64,000 nt of DNA, from contig NZ_AP026683.1 in NCBI RefSeq assembly GCF_025997995.1, forward strand, positions 2,294,501 through 2,358,500, given 5' to 3'. Of this stretch, positions 1-9,107 are shown one piece after another. The position numbers and the translations under genes are program-made. Under the pieces are notes generated by a model, which searched no databases, was not told where the DNA came from, and saw only the letters and a list, made by a program, of their open reading frames with translations. Origin of the DNA: Sediminibacterium sp. TEGAF015 (GTDB taxonomy: Bacteria > Bacteroidota > Bacteroidia > Chitinophagales > Chitinophagaceae). Positions within the stretch are counted from its first letter, which is position 1. Every line of letters starts with the position of its first letter.

Positions 1-77
1 TAACAAAGTTTTCCCGATATACACATGCCTAATAGTAGTAGTTGATTTTATATAAATAATTATTAAATATTATTACT

Positions 78-1088
78 TTGAATATTAACATCGCAAAAGA
101 GAAATTAGCAGTTAACGGATTTTTAGATTTGGAAATTGATCCTGAATTGGATCTATTTGCAGAGATAGAAAAATTGAAAAAAGAAAAAAATGCTGTTCTA
201 CTCGCTCACTATTACCAGGATACAGATATACAAGATGTGGCAGATTATATTGGGGATAGTCTCGGTCTTGCTCAACAAGCTAAACAGACAACTGCTGATA
301 TTATCGTTTTTGCCGGAGTACATTTTATGGCAGAAACAGCTAAAATTTTAAACCCTACAAAAAAAGTTCTTCTACCCGATTTAAAAGCAGGTTGTTCTTT
401 GGCTGATAGTGCTCCTGCCCCACTTTTTAAGGCTTTTAAAGAAAAACACCCCGATCATCTAGTTGTTTCCTATATCAATTGTACGGCAGAAATAAAAGCA
501 TTAAGTGATATTATCTGTACTAGTGGAAATGCAGAGAAAATTATTGAAAGTATCCCTGCCGATCAACCCATCCTATTTGCTCCAGATAAAAATTTAGGTG
601 CCTACCTTAATAAAAAAACAGGCAGGAATATGTTGCTTTGGAATGGTGCTTGTGTAGTGCATGAAATATTTAGTCTGGAGAAAATAGTAAAATTAAAAAT
701 TAGACATCCTGAAGCAAAATTGATTGCACATCCGGAATGTGAAGAAGCTATTTTAAATATTGCTGATTATATTGGGAGTACCACCCAATTATTAAAATAC
801 ACACAGACAGACGCTAATTCCTCTTATATCGTAGCAACTGAAACTGGTATTTTACATCAGATGCAGCTAAATAATCCAACCAAAACTTTTATTCCTGCAC
901 CACCTAATAACAATTGTGCCTGCAATGATTGTCCGTATATGAAATTAAATACCTTGGAAAAAATATACCTCTGTATGAAGTACGAACTTCCTGAAATTCA
1001 TATGGATGAAACATTAAGATTACAGGCACTTATACCAATGGAAAGAATGATGGATATCAGTAGGGCTGCCGGTTTAATAGGTGGATAA
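78..1088 (+). CDS. nadA: Quinolinate synthase NadA
   Basis: Cytoplasmic 4Fe-4S enzyme that condenses iminoaspartate with dihydroxyacetone phosphate to quinolinate in de novo NAD synthesis. The 336 aa length is normal for the family. Candidate cluster cysteines are visible at C106 (KAGCSLAD), C192 (WNGACVVHE) and the C280/C282/C285 group ([10 protein letters not shown]); the family uses one Cys from each region. The start is a TTG; no in-frame ATG lies near the conserved N-terminus and a stop (TAA, 57-59) sits upstream, so TTG is the best choice. nadB and nadC are not in the window. The frame is intact and the family is clear. Confidence 0.95.
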   Translation: MNINIAKEKLAVNGFLDLEIDPELDLFAEIEKLKKEKNAVLLAHYYQDTDIQDVADYIGDSLGLAQQAKQTTADIIVFAGVHFMAETAKILNPTKKVLLPDLKAGCSLADSAPAPLFKAFKEKHPDHLVVSYINCTAEIKALSDIICTSGNAEKIIESIPADQPILFAPDKNLGAYLNKKTGRNMLLWNGACVVHEIFSLEKIVKLKIRHPEAKLIAHPECEEAILNIADYIGSTTQLLKYTQTDANSSYIVATETGILHQMQLNNPTKTFIPAPPNNNCACNDCPYMKLNTLEKIYLCMKYELPEIHMDETLRLQALIPMERMMDISRAAGLIGG

Positions 1089-1157
1089 ATTTTCTTTTAA
1101 CATATTATTTTATTTTTCATTTAAACGAAAGGAAATTATTCATATCAAAGCATCCAA

Positions 1158-2342
1158 ATGCCAGATATGAATAAAACTTATTCTTTCCTGCTGATTCTTT
1201 TGATTAGCCTTGTTGCTTGTAATAAGGCCGATCAAACCGTAGTTACACCTATTACCAATAGTTCAGGAGATAATCCTTTAATATCTGCTGCTTTAAATTT
1301 ACCCGCAAGTCCTTTTGATTATGTGAATGCAGGATTGCCTGCTTATTTTTTTCAGAATGCTGGTGGAGGAGCGCCTACTTCAGTAAATGGAATTGATAAT
1401 ACACCTGCTGCAAATCCCATTACCAATAATGGTGCAACATTGGGAAGAGTCTTATTTTATGATAAAAATTTAAGTGTCAATAAAACCATTTCTTGTGCCA
1501 GTTGCCATAATCCGGCATTTGGATTTAGTGATACTGCTGTTTTAAGTAATGGATTTGCTGGTGGAAAGACAGAAAGACATTCCATGAGTTTAATTAATGC
1601 AAAATTTTATCAAAGAGGACGTTTTTTCTGGGATGAAAGAGCAGCAACACTGGAAGACCAGGTTCTTATGCCATTTCAGGATCCCGTAGAAATGGGTATG
1701 ACGCTGGCATTGATTGCGCAAAGAGTAAGAGAGCAAACATACTATGCTCCTTTAATCACGAATGCATTTGGTGATACAGCAGTGAATACGAATAGAATTG
1801 CAAGAGCACTGGCTCAATTTGTAAGAAGTATTGTTAGTAGCAATAGTAAATATGATGCCGGAAGAGCCCAGGTAAATAATCCCGTGGCTGATTTTCCTAA
1901 TTTTACTGCTGAAGAAAATCAGGGAAAAAGAATATTTATAATCCCTGTTCAAAATGGCGGTGCCGGATGTTTTGGCTGTCATACTACAGAAGCTTTTGTT
2001 GCAGCTGTTCCTGGTCCAAGAAATAATGGACTTGATTTAAATACCAGCAATGACAATGGTGCCGGATTGGGTGCATTTAAAACACATACACTCAGAAATA
2101 TTGCATTAACGGCACCCTATATGCATGATGGTAGATTTAAAACCCTGGAGGAAGTAGTGGAACATTATAATAGTGGCGTAAAAGCTCATCCTAATCTGGA
2201 CAATGCATTAAAACAACCCAATGGTCAACCTATACGGTTAAACTTAACGGCTGCAGAAAAAGCATCATTGGTGGCATTTATGCGAACACTAACTGATCCT
2301 ACCGTTGCAACCAATATAAAATGGACGAATCCATTTAAGTAA
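1158..2342 (+). CDS. Di-haem cytochrome c peroxidase / MauG-family lipoprotein
   Basis: Probable periplasmic peroxidase reducing hydrogen peroxide with electrons from small cytochromes. The N-terminus is a lipoprotein signal ending LLISLVAC, so the mature protein should be anchored at a lipidated Cys. Two haem c motifs are visible: CASCH at residues 113-117 and CFGCH at 271-275, the spacing of the bacterial di-haem CcpA/MauG fold. The FFWDERAATLEDQ segment is typical of the family. An in-frame ATG at 1167 is an equally good start. Which substrate it acts on (peroxide only, or protein oxidation as in MauG) cannot be told from sequence. It is flanked by unrelated genes on the same strand. Confidence 0.9.
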   Translation: MPDMNKTYSFLLILLISLVACNKADQTVVTPITNSSGDNPLISAALNLPASPFDYVNAGLPAYFFQNAGGGAPTSVNGIDNTPAANPITNNGATLGRVLFYDKNLSVNKTISCASCHNPAFGFSDTAVLSNGFAGGKTERHSMSLINAKFYQRGRFFWDERAATLEDQVLMPFQDPVEMGMTLALIAQRVREQTYYAPLITNAFGDTAVNTNRIARALAQFVRSIVSSNSKYDAGRAQVNNPVADFPNFTAEENQGKRIFIIPVQNGGAGCFGCHTTEAFVAAVPGPRNNGLDLNTSNDNGAGLGAFKTHTLRNIALTAPYMHDGRFKTLEEVVEHYNSGVKAHPNLDNALKQPNGQPIRLNLTAAEKASLVAFMRTLTDPTVATNIKWTNPFK

Positions 2343-2389
2343 TTTTTATAATATCAGTTCCCTATTTGCCCAATCAAAGAAATATTCTA

Positions 2390-2418
2390 TTGATTCCAGT
2401 ACAAATTTTTTAGCTTTA
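2390..2418 (+). promoter_or_regulatory. Candidate Bacteroidota promoter for the M19 dipeptidase
   Basis: A -33-like TTG (2390-2392) lies 18 bases before TAGCTTTA (2411-2418), a 7 of 8 match to the Bacteroidota -7 consensus TAnnTTTG. The start codon follows 14 bases downstream. Spacing fits the known 17-23 base range; activity is inferred. Confidence 0.4.
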
Positions 2419-2432
2419 GCCAAAGCCAATAA

Positions 2433-3647
2433 ATGAAGTACTTGATTTTTGCACTTTGTTGTGTTGTATCTGTTGCAAACGCACAAAAAAGCAAACCCGT
2501 TACCCAGTATAAAAAAGTGCATAACCGCGCAATAATGGCTGATTCGCACAATGATTTATTAACAGCATCCATTGAAAAAAATCTGTTGATTGATCAGGAC
2601 CTGAAAGGAAAAACACATTCTGATTTGAATCGCTTCAGGGAAGCCGGAGTTGATGTACAAATTTTCAGTGTCTGGTGTGATGGTGAAAAGAAGCAACCTT
2701 ATGCCTGGGCCAATAGAGAGATTGATACACTCAATGCAGTTGCTGCCCGAAATCCGGATAAAATTCAAATCATTCAAAGTTTCGCGGACATAAAAAAAGC
2801 AGTTAAAAAGAACAAACTGGCTGCTTTATTTGGTGTAGAGGGCGGACACATGATTGAGGGCGATTTGAATAAACTGGAAGCGTTATATAAACGAGGTGTT
2901 CGTTATATGACTTTAACCTGGAACAATTCAACAGAATGGGCTAGCTCTGCCATGGACGAATCTTCATTGGTAAATCTGAACAAAGAATATACGAATGCTC
3001 AGATCCCCCAACGCACAATGGGGCTCAATACTTTCGGAAAGGAAGTAATCAAAAAAATGAATGAACTAGGTATGATGGTAGATTTGAGCCATGTGGGAGA
3101 AAAAACTTTCTGGGATGCAATACAAACAACTACCAAACCCGTGCTAGTTTCGCATAGCAATGCCTATACTTTGTGTCCGGTTTTCAGAAATTTAAAAGAT
3201 GAACAAATTGATGCAGTTGGAAAAAACGGAGGCGTTATCCAGTTGAATTTTTATTCTGCTTTTATTGACAGTTCCTTCAAAAAAAGGGAAAAAGTGTTTT
3301 TACAGAATAAACAAGCAAAAATTGATTCATTGGTAGCAACAGGTATGCAGAAGGAATATGCACAATCTATCATTGTAGATATGTATAAAGAAGAGTCTAT
3401 TTCAATTCAACCTCCTATGGAAATGTTATTAAAGCACCTAGATTATATTGTGAATAGAATTGGAGTGGACCACGTAGGAATGGGTTCTGATTTTGATGGA
3501 ATTAGCGCTAGTCCTAAAGAGTTAACCGATGTAACCACTTATCCACTGATTACAAAAGCGCTGTTGGAAAGAGGGTATTCAAAAAAAGATGTTTACAAAA
3601 TAATGGGCGGCAACTTGTTGAGAGTGATGAAAGCCCAGCGTAATTAA
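2433..3647 (+). CDS. Secreted membrane dipeptidase (peptidase family M19)
   Basis: Zinc dipeptidase of the renal dipeptidase family, which cleaves dipeptides including Cys-Gly from glutathione breakdown. The first 18 residues form a signal peptide ending VANAQ, so it acts outside the inner membrane. Expected metal ligands are present: H39 and D41 (DSHNDL), E136 (GVEGGH), H220 (DLSHVG), H241 (SHSN), with D353 in GSDFDG. The length of 404 aa is usual. The gene ends one base before the gamma-glutamyltransferase reading frame, suggesting cotranscription and a joint role in extracytoplasmic glutathione or gamma-glutamyl peptide degradation. Family assignment is firm; the substrate is inferred from the neighbour. 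Confidence 0.92.
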   Translation: MKYLIFALCCVVSVANAQKSKPVTQYKKVHNRAIMADSHNDLLTASIEKNLLIDQDLKGKTHSDLNRFREAGVDVQIFSVWCDGEKKQPYAWANREIDTLNAVAARNPDKIQIIQSFADIKKAVKKNKLAALFGVEGGHMIEGDLNKLEALYKRGVRYMTLTWNNSTEWASSAMDESSLVNLNKEYTNAQIPQRTMGLNTFGKEVIKKMNELGMMVDLSHVGEKTFWDAIQTTTKPVLVSHSNAYTLCPVFRNLKDEQIDAVGKNGGVIQLNFYSAFIDSSFKKREKVFLQNKQAKIDSLVATGMQKEYAQSIIVDMYKEESISIQPPMEMLLKHLDYIVNRIGVDHVGMGSDFDGISASPKELTDVTTYPLITKALLERGYSKKDVYKIMGGNLLRVMKAQRN

Positions 3648-3669
3648 TATGTATTCAAACAACTGTTTT

Positions 3670-5559
3670 ATGAAGAAAATTTTTCTGAGTGTTAGTATCC
3701 TTTTTACGGGAACGATGTTGATGGCACAGGCAACACAGAAGCCACCACTTCATGGTAAAAACTGGATGGCCATAACAGGTAAACCACTTGCAGCAACAGC
3801 TGGTTCCATTGTATTTCAACAAGGGGGTAATGCAGTAGATGCAGCCTGTGCAATGTTGGCAGCTACATGTACCATGTGGGATGTATTAAGCTGGGGTGGC
3901 GAAACACAGGCAATCATCTATAATCCAAAGACTGGAAAAGTAATTGGTATCAATGCCCTTGGAGTAGCACCAACAGGCGCAACGCCGGAATTTTTTAAGT
4001 CGAAGGGTTATGAATTTCCTCCTGAATACGGCCCACTGGCAGCGGTAACACCAGGAACCGTTGGCGGATTGATCCATATGCTTTCTGAATACGGAACCAT
4101 GAGTCTGAAACAAGTATTGGCACCTGCCATGCAACTGGCAGCTGGTTATCCAATTGATGCACAAACCGCCAATAGCATTGAAAGAGGAAAAGAACGGATT
4201 AAACAATGGCCTTACAGTAAAAAAGTATTGTTACCCCATTTGGGTGAAAAAAGAGAAGCTCCGGAGGCTGGGGAAATTTTTGTACAACAGGATTTGTTGA
4301 ATACACTTACTAAACTAGTGGAAGCAGAGCAAAATGCTTTGAAAAATAAAAAAACAAGAAAGCAGGCTTTACAAGCAGCATATGACCGTTTTTATAAAGG
4401 AGACATTGCAGATGAATTTGTAAGAGGTGCACAGGAACAAGGTGGCTTAATTACCAAACAGGATCTTGCCAACTGGAAAGTAAAAGAAGAAACACCGGCA
4501 ATGGTGAATTACAAAGGAGTTGATGTATATAAGCTAACCCAGTGGACACAAGGTCCTTCGATGTTACAGGCTCTGAATATTCTGGAGAACTTCGACTTAA
4601 AAAAAATGGGATATAATTCTCCACAGTATATTAATACAGTATATCAATCTATGAGTCTGGCATTTGCAGATCGTGATTTTTATTACGGTGACCCGGCTTT
4701 TGCTCCTACCCCACAACCCATGAGTGGCTTATTAAATAAAGCATATGCAAAACAAAGGGCAGCTTTAATCAACCCCGAAAAAAACAACGCCCTGGTGGCA
4801 CCGGGTGACCCCTATCCTTTTGAAGGAAGAACCAATCCATACACAGAACAAATTAAACAATGGAACTTTATTGATAGTACAGGTAAAAGAAATTTTGTTC
4901 CCGCACACGACAGTACAGTAACCGCAAAAGCAGAATTGGAAGCATATATGGATCGTCTTTGGAGAGGCACCACTTCGGTGGAAGCGGCTGATAAAGATGG
5001 TTGGGTTGTTTCTATAACCCCTAGCGGGGGATGGCTACCTGCTACCATTGCCGGAAACACCGGAATTGGTATGAGCCAGCGCATGCAAAGTTTTGTATTG
5101 GATCCAACCATTAATCCATTCAATGTAGTGGCTCCTGGTAAAAGACCCCGTGTTACTCTAACGCCATCTATGGCATTAAAGGATGGAAAACCATATTTGT
5201 CATTTGCTGTACAGGGAGGTGATACCCAAGATCAGAACCTATTACAGTTTTTCCTGAATATGGTTGAATTTAATATGACGGTTCAACAAGCATCCGAAGC
5301 AGAAAATATCAATACCAATCAACTATGGTTATCATTGGGTGGAACCAAAATAAAAGACAGAATGCCCAGAGCAGGCGACTTGCTGATTTCTGCAAGAACC
5401 CCTGAACCAACCAGAGAAGCGTTGAAGAAAATGGGGTACAAGCTGAGTTTTGGTCAAAGAACCAGCGGTCCTATCAATGCCATATTTTTAGATCGTAAGC
5501 ACAATAGCTTATGGGGAGGATCTTCCAATAACGGGGAAGATTATGGTATTGGCTGGTAA
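3670..5559 (+). CDS. ggt: Gamma-glutamyltransferase (Ntn hydrolase)
   Basis: Periplasmic Ntn-hydrolase that removes or transfers the gamma-glutamyl group of glutathione and related peptides. Translation from ATG 3670 gives a clean signal peptide (MKKIFLSV...LMAQ); the frame is open from ATG 3649, but those seven residues would precede a normal signal. The autoprocessing site aligns with E. coli TTHYSVVDKDG as GTTSVEAADKDG; the nucleophile Thr is retained (T441 counted from 3649), but the usual His-x-Ser after it is Ser-Val-Glu. The small-subunit half follows, including PRVTLTPSMALKDG. It sits directly behind the M19 dipeptidase. Because the post-Thr motif is atypical, it could be a hydrolase or acylase with a different substrate. 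Confidence 0.88.
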   Translation: MKKIFLSVSILFTGTMLMAQATQKPPLHGKNWMAITGKPLAATAGSIVFQQGGNAVDAACAMLAATCTMWDVLSWGGETQAIIYNPKTGKVIGINALGVAPTGATPEFFKSKGYEFPPEYGPLAAVTPGTVGGLIHMLSEYGTMSLKQVLAPAMQLAAGYPIDAQTANSIERGKERIKQWPYSKKVLLPHLGEKREAPEAGEIFVQQDLLNTLTKLVEAEQNALKNKKTRKQALQAAYDRFYKGDIADEFVRGAQEQGGLITKQDLANWKVKEETPAMVNYKGVDVYKLTQWTQGPSMLQALNILENFDLKKMGYNSPQYINTVYQSMSLAFADRDFYYGDPAFAPTPQPMSGLLNKAYAKQRAALINPEKNNALVAPGDPYPFEGRTNPYTEQIKQWNFIDSTGKRNFVPAHDSTVTAKAELEAYMDRLWRGTTSVEAADKDGWVVSITPSGGWLPATIAGNTGIGMSQRMQSFVLDPTINPFNVVAPGKRPRVTLTPSMALKDGKPYLSFAVQGGDTQDQNLLQFFLNMVEFNMTVQQASEAENINTNQLWLSLGGTKIKDRMPRAGDLLISARTPEPTREALKKMGYKLSFGQRTSGPINAIFLDRKHNSLWGGSSNNGEDYGIGW

Positions 5560-5589
5560 GGGATAAAAAACGTTCATAGACCTGAATAA

Positions 5590-5618
5590 ATACGCTGTCC
5601 TCTTATTGGGCAGCGTAT
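5590..5618 (+). terminator. Probable intrinsic terminator after ggt
   Basis: ATACGCTGTCC (5590-5600) pairs with GGGCAGCGTAT (5608-5618), an 11-base stem with one mismatch around a 7-base loop. It lies 30 bases after the ggt stop and is followed by a T-rich tract (TATATTT). It separates ggt from recA. Confidence 0.65.
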
Positions 5619-5743
5619 TATATTTGGTACCTAAACGAGAAAACTAAACGGATTAGCAAAAAAATACTAAAAAAATTAGTTCGTTTAAATAGTATTAATT
5701 AGTTTTACTTTCTCATTCATTAAGACACGTTAAAAAACACACT

Positions 5744-6766
5744 ATGAGTAATGCAGAAAAACTAAAAGCCCTTAAGCTGACCATTGACAAGATTGATAAA
5801 GATTTTGGAAAAGGCAGTGTAATGATGATGAATGAAAAAAGTTCCGCTCCCATGGAAGTGGTATCTACGGGATCGCTGGGATTGGATGCTGCATTAGGTG
5901 TGGGAGGCTTACCCAAAGGAAGAATTGTAGAAATCTACGGCCCGGAATCTTCTGGTAAAACCACTGTTGCGATTCATGTTATTGCCGAAGCGCAAAAGAA
6001 GGGTGGTATGTGCGCAATCATTGATGCGGAACACGCTTTTGACAGTGCATATGCACAAAAATTAGGAGTTGATGTAGACAATCTGTTGATTTCACAACCA
6101 GATTATGGTGAACAGGCACTTGAAATTGCAGACCGTTTAATATTATCAGGAGCTTTAGATGTGGTAGTAATCGACTCTGTTGCTGCACTAGTTCCAAAGG
6201 GTGAATTGGAAGGCGAAATGGGGGACAGTAAAATGGGATTGCAGGCGAGATTGATGAGTCAGGCGCTAAGAAAATTGACTGCTACCATTAATAAAACCAA
6301 CACGATTTGTATTTTCATCAATCAGCTTCGTGAAAAGATTGGTGTAATGTTTGGTAATCCCGAAACAACAACCGGTGGTAACGCATTGAAATTCTATGCT
6401 TCTGTACGTCTGGATATCAGAAGAATGACACAGATTAAAGATGGAGATGCGGCTGTTGGTAATCGCGTAAAAGTAAAAGTGGTAAAGAATAAAGTAGCTC
6501 CTCCTTTCCGTGCCGCTGAATTTGATCTGGTATTCGGAGAAGGAATTAGCAAAGTGGGTGAAATCATTGATATGGGTGTTGAAATGGGAATTGTACAAAA
6601 AAGTGGTTCCTGGTTTAGTTATGAAAGCAATAAACTGGGTCAAGGAAGAGAAGCGGTCAAGGCATTACTGTTGGACAATCCTGAATTATCAAATGAAATT
6701 GAGGCAAAAATCAGAGCCAAATTAATTACAGTTACCGAAGCACCTGTTCAGGCTGCTGAAGAATAA
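5744..6766 (+). CDS. recA: Recombinase RecA
   Basis: ATP-dependent strand-exchange protein of homologous recombination and SOS signalling. The Walker A loop (GPESSGKTT) is near residue 67, followed by the conserved [19 protein letters not shown] and loop-2 region [23 protein letters not shown] split by family-typical residues. At 340 aa it is full length, with a short acidic C-terminus (APVQAAEE). It is a stand-alone unit with a terminator on each side; recX is about 26 kb away rather than adjacent. The leader (5632-5743) is AT-rich and contains repeated TAAACG heptamers that might be an operator. Confidence 0.98.
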   Translation: MSNAEKLKALKLTIDKIDKDFGKGSVMMMNEKSSAPMEVVSTGSLGLDAALGVGGLPKGRIVEIYGPESSGKTTVAIHVIAEAQKKGGMCAIIDAEHAFDSAYAQKLGVDVDNLLISQPDYGEQALEIADRLILSGALDVVVIDSVAALVPKGELEGEMGDSKMGLQARLMSQALRKLTATINKTNTICIFINQLREKIGVMFGNPETTTGGNALKFYASVRLDIRRMTQIKDGDAAVGNRVKVKVVKNKVAPPFRAAEFDLVFGEGISKVGEIIDMGVEMGIVQKSGSWFSYESNKLGQGREAVKALLLDNPELSNEIEAKIRAKLITVTEAPVQAAEE

Positions 6767-6793
6767 AGTCGTTTTTTGATGGGTTAGTAAATG

Positions 6794-6821
6794 GCCCTGG
6801 CTAGCAATAGCCGGGGCTTTT
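6794..6821 (+). terminator. Intrinsic terminator after recA
   Basis: GCCCTGGCTA (6794-6803) pairs with TAGCCGGGGC (6808-6817) around a GCAA tetraloop, with one G-T wobble, then TTTT. Textbook shape, 27 bases after the recA stop codon. Confidence 0.85.
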
Positions 6822-6918
6822 GTATTAAATAATGATTTATTGAATAATAATTCACCCTATTTGGTCGTTTATCAGTCACATAGTGGGCTTTTTTGGCCCT
6901 ACTCAATTATTCGTGCAT

Positions 6919-8250
6919 ATGAACGCAAAGGTACCCAGACTGTTGATCCTTCGCGGCCGCATTTTGCAATCCATATTTTTATTGGGTTTGCTGTTCGGCG
7001 GGTTCACCTATGCACAGAAAGGAATAGGATTTGATATCCGCCCTTTTAAAAAAGAAGCCATTTTCAGGGATGATGATAAAATTGGCTATAATCTCCGGTT
7101 TAGAAATAATACCAAAGAAAAAATCAGGGGCACCATCAAGGCCAAAGTAACCAATTACAAAGGCGAAGAAGTATTCAATCAGGAAATGGGCTTTACCATG
7201 GATGCCCGTAAGGGATACATGAAAGATCTTTATCTTGAAAATGATAGAATAAAACCAGGATTTTATCAGCTACAGTTAATGGTTTCAGCCAACAATTATG
7301 TTGATACATTGCTATTTGGTTATGGTGTAGACCCGGAAAAAGTATATGCCAATGTGAATCGTCCTGCAGATTTTGATCAGTTCTGGGATGATGCCAGAAG
7401 AGAGTTGGTTAATATAGATCCTAAATTCAGGGTTACCCGAAGGGGTGATCAGAGCACCCGTGATGTAGATGTATTCCTTGTTGAATTTCAATCATTAGAA
7501 TACCAAACCATTCGGGGTTGGTTGTCTGTACCAAAGAGAAAGGGTAAATTTTCTGTGGTTTACGAACTACCCGGATATCTGCAGGATTTGCGCCCCGACT
7601 CCCTTAGAACAGATATGGCGGTTTTCAGATTAAATGTCCGTGGACATGGAAACAGTAAGGACAACACGAATGCCGATTATAATACGTTTAATATCATTAA
7701 TCTTAACGACCGCAATAAATACATCTATCGCGCAGTTTATATGGATGCACTTCGCGGATTAGATTTTATATACCGTCACGAGTACTTAAAATTTGATCTT
7801 AAAAAAGTAATTGTGAAGGGAGAAGGACAGGGTGCTGTGCTCGCAACGGTTGTAGCGTCTTTGGACAACCGTCCTCAGGGATGTATCATTGAAAGACCCG
7901 TGTACACAGATATGAGAACCCTATTCTTTATGGCAGGTTCTCAGAAAGTGATCCCCTGGCCTGTAACCAACTTTCAGACGTATTTAAAAAATCCAAGAAA
8001 CCGATTAAACCAGGAAGGACTTTTTAGGATATGGGACTTTTTTGACCCAGTCAATTTTGCTCCCAATATCAGGTGTAGGGTCTTATTTGGTCATAATCAA
8101 AAAAATACGCAATGTCCGCCTCAGGCGGCTATTGCCTTATATAACCAGATCCGGATTGATAACAGAAATATATACATGAGCCTGGATGATAACGGAATGG
8201 ATGATGTGTATTACCGATATGAAAGTTTCTGGATGAAGAAAATTCTCTGA
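6919..8250 (+). CDS. CE7 acetyl-xylan-esterase-like protein, catalytic residues lost
   Basis: Exported protein with a signal peptide (ending FGGFTYAQ), one Ig-like domain (about residues 25-130) and a carbohydrate esterase family 7 alpha/beta-hydrolase domain opening with RPADFDQFWDD. Against the paralogue at 10295, GGSQG reads GEGQG (Ser to Gly, G303), the acid Asp reads Asn (N396 in NTQCPP), and the GHE histidine site reads GMDD (about M427), with no His in the last 30 residues. The fold is kept but hydrolysis is not expected, so it may bind glycan or act as a scaffold. ATG 6919 is chosen for its signal peptide; the frame is also open from 6883. First gene of a tight six-gene operon. Confidence 0.82.
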   Translation: MNAKVPRLLILRGRILQSIFLLGLLFGGFTYAQKGIGFDIRPFKKEAIFRDDDKIGYNLRFRNNTKEKIRGTIKAKVTNYKGEEVFNQEMGFTMDARKGYMKDLYLENDRIKPGFYQLQLMVSANNYVDTLLFGYGVDPEKVYANVNRPADFDQFWDDARRELVNIDPKFRVTRRGDQSTRDVDVFLVEFQSLEYQTIRGWLSVPKRKGKFSVVYELPGYLQDLRPDSLRTDMAVFRLNVRGHGNSKDNTNADYNTFNIINLNDRNKYIYRAVYMDALRGLDFIYRHEYLKFDLKKVIVKGEGQGAVLATVVASLDNRPQGCIIERPVYTDMRTLFFMAGSQKVIPWPVTNFQTYLKNPRNRLNQEGLFRIWDFFDPVNFAPNIRCRVLFGHNQKNTQCPPQAAIALYNQIRIDNRNIYMSLDDNGMDDVYYRYESFWMKKIL

Positions 8251-8264
8251 GTTTCAAAATTTGA

Positions 8265-9092
8265 ATGATGAAAAAAATTGTAGCGCTTATTCTAGTTGTA
8301 TTGTTGGTTAACTCGGCAAAGGCCGGCTTTCCAATCGGAAGAGGTAAATACCTTATTGTTCCCTCCTACAATTTATATATGGCCAAGGGTTACTGGGATG
8401 CAAACGGAAACTACTTTGCCTATTCCAATAATGGAAGATTTGCTTCTCATTATTTTGGTCTCTATGGTGGCATTGGTATTGGTGAAAAACTGGATTTTGT
8501 TGGGAATATCTCTTATATCATGCAAAGAAAGCTGGAAACAAATTCTACTCAGTCCAATTCCAGCTTAGGAGATGCTAGTTTTGGTCTATCCTATTTGCTG
8601 AATACTTTTGATTACTCTAAGTTTTTAACGGTTACCGGATCATTAATTGTTCCTTTATACACCAACGATGTGAATAAAGCCCCCTATACTGGATTTCAGC
8701 AAGTAGGTGGGGAAATTAAGTTTACCTACTCCGGCTCTAATGGAGAGCGTTATTCCAATACCTACTTCGATATTAATTTAGGCGTAAGACAATATTTTAG
8801 CCCCGAGGGCCCAACACAGGTATTTGGTGATGCATTATTGGGTGTTCCGCTGGATGAGGACAACAAGCTGACTTTTCAGCTGGCAAGCACAAAATCTTCA
8901 AGTACACAGACCCTCTTCAATCCGAACAATTTGTTCTTAAACAGACAGTTTAATTATTTTAGATTAACCGCAGGATATGGCAGAAGAATCAGCCAAAACC
9001 ATCAATTATTCTTCACTTTGTTTACAGATGTAAGCGGAAGGAATACGGGTAAGGGTGGTGGAGGTGCTATATCGTTAGTGGCAGAACTCTAA
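8265..9092 (+). CDS. Outer-membrane beta-barrel protein, paralogue A
   Basis: 275 aa protein with a signal peptide (cleavage near NSAKA) and alternating aromatic/hydrophobic strands typical of an outer-membrane barrel. Its only close relative seen here is the gene at 12150: both begin the mature part with FPIG/YPVG, share Y(W/F)DANG, and share FNPN...LN..FN and GRN near the C-terminus. The gene begins 14 bases after the esterase-like gene and ends 15 bases before the O-acyltransferase, so it is operonic. The function is unknown; by context it may be a pore or anchor for a surface-glycan acylation system. No named family is claimed. Confidence 0.75.
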   Translation: MMKKIVALILVVLLVNSAKAGFPIGRGKYLIVPSYNLYMAKGYWDANGNYFAYSNNGRFASHYFGLYGGIGIGEKLDFVGNISYIMQRKLETNSTQSNSSLGDASFGLSYLLNTFDYSKFLTVTGSLIVPLYTNDVNKAPYTGFQQVGGEIKFTYSGSNGERYSNTYFDINLGVRQYFSPEGPTQVFGDALLGVPLDEDNKLTFQLASTKSSSTQTLFNPNNLFLNRQFNYFRLTAGYGRRISQNHQLFFTLFTDVSGRNTGKGGGGAISLVAEL

Positions 9093-9107
9093 CTAAACGT
9101 ATAATTA

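Noticed and set aside
3670..5559. GGT as an inactive pseudoenzyme
   Set aside because: The nucleophile Thr and flanking GTT and ADKDG context are retained; only neighbouring residues differ, so inactivity is not supported.
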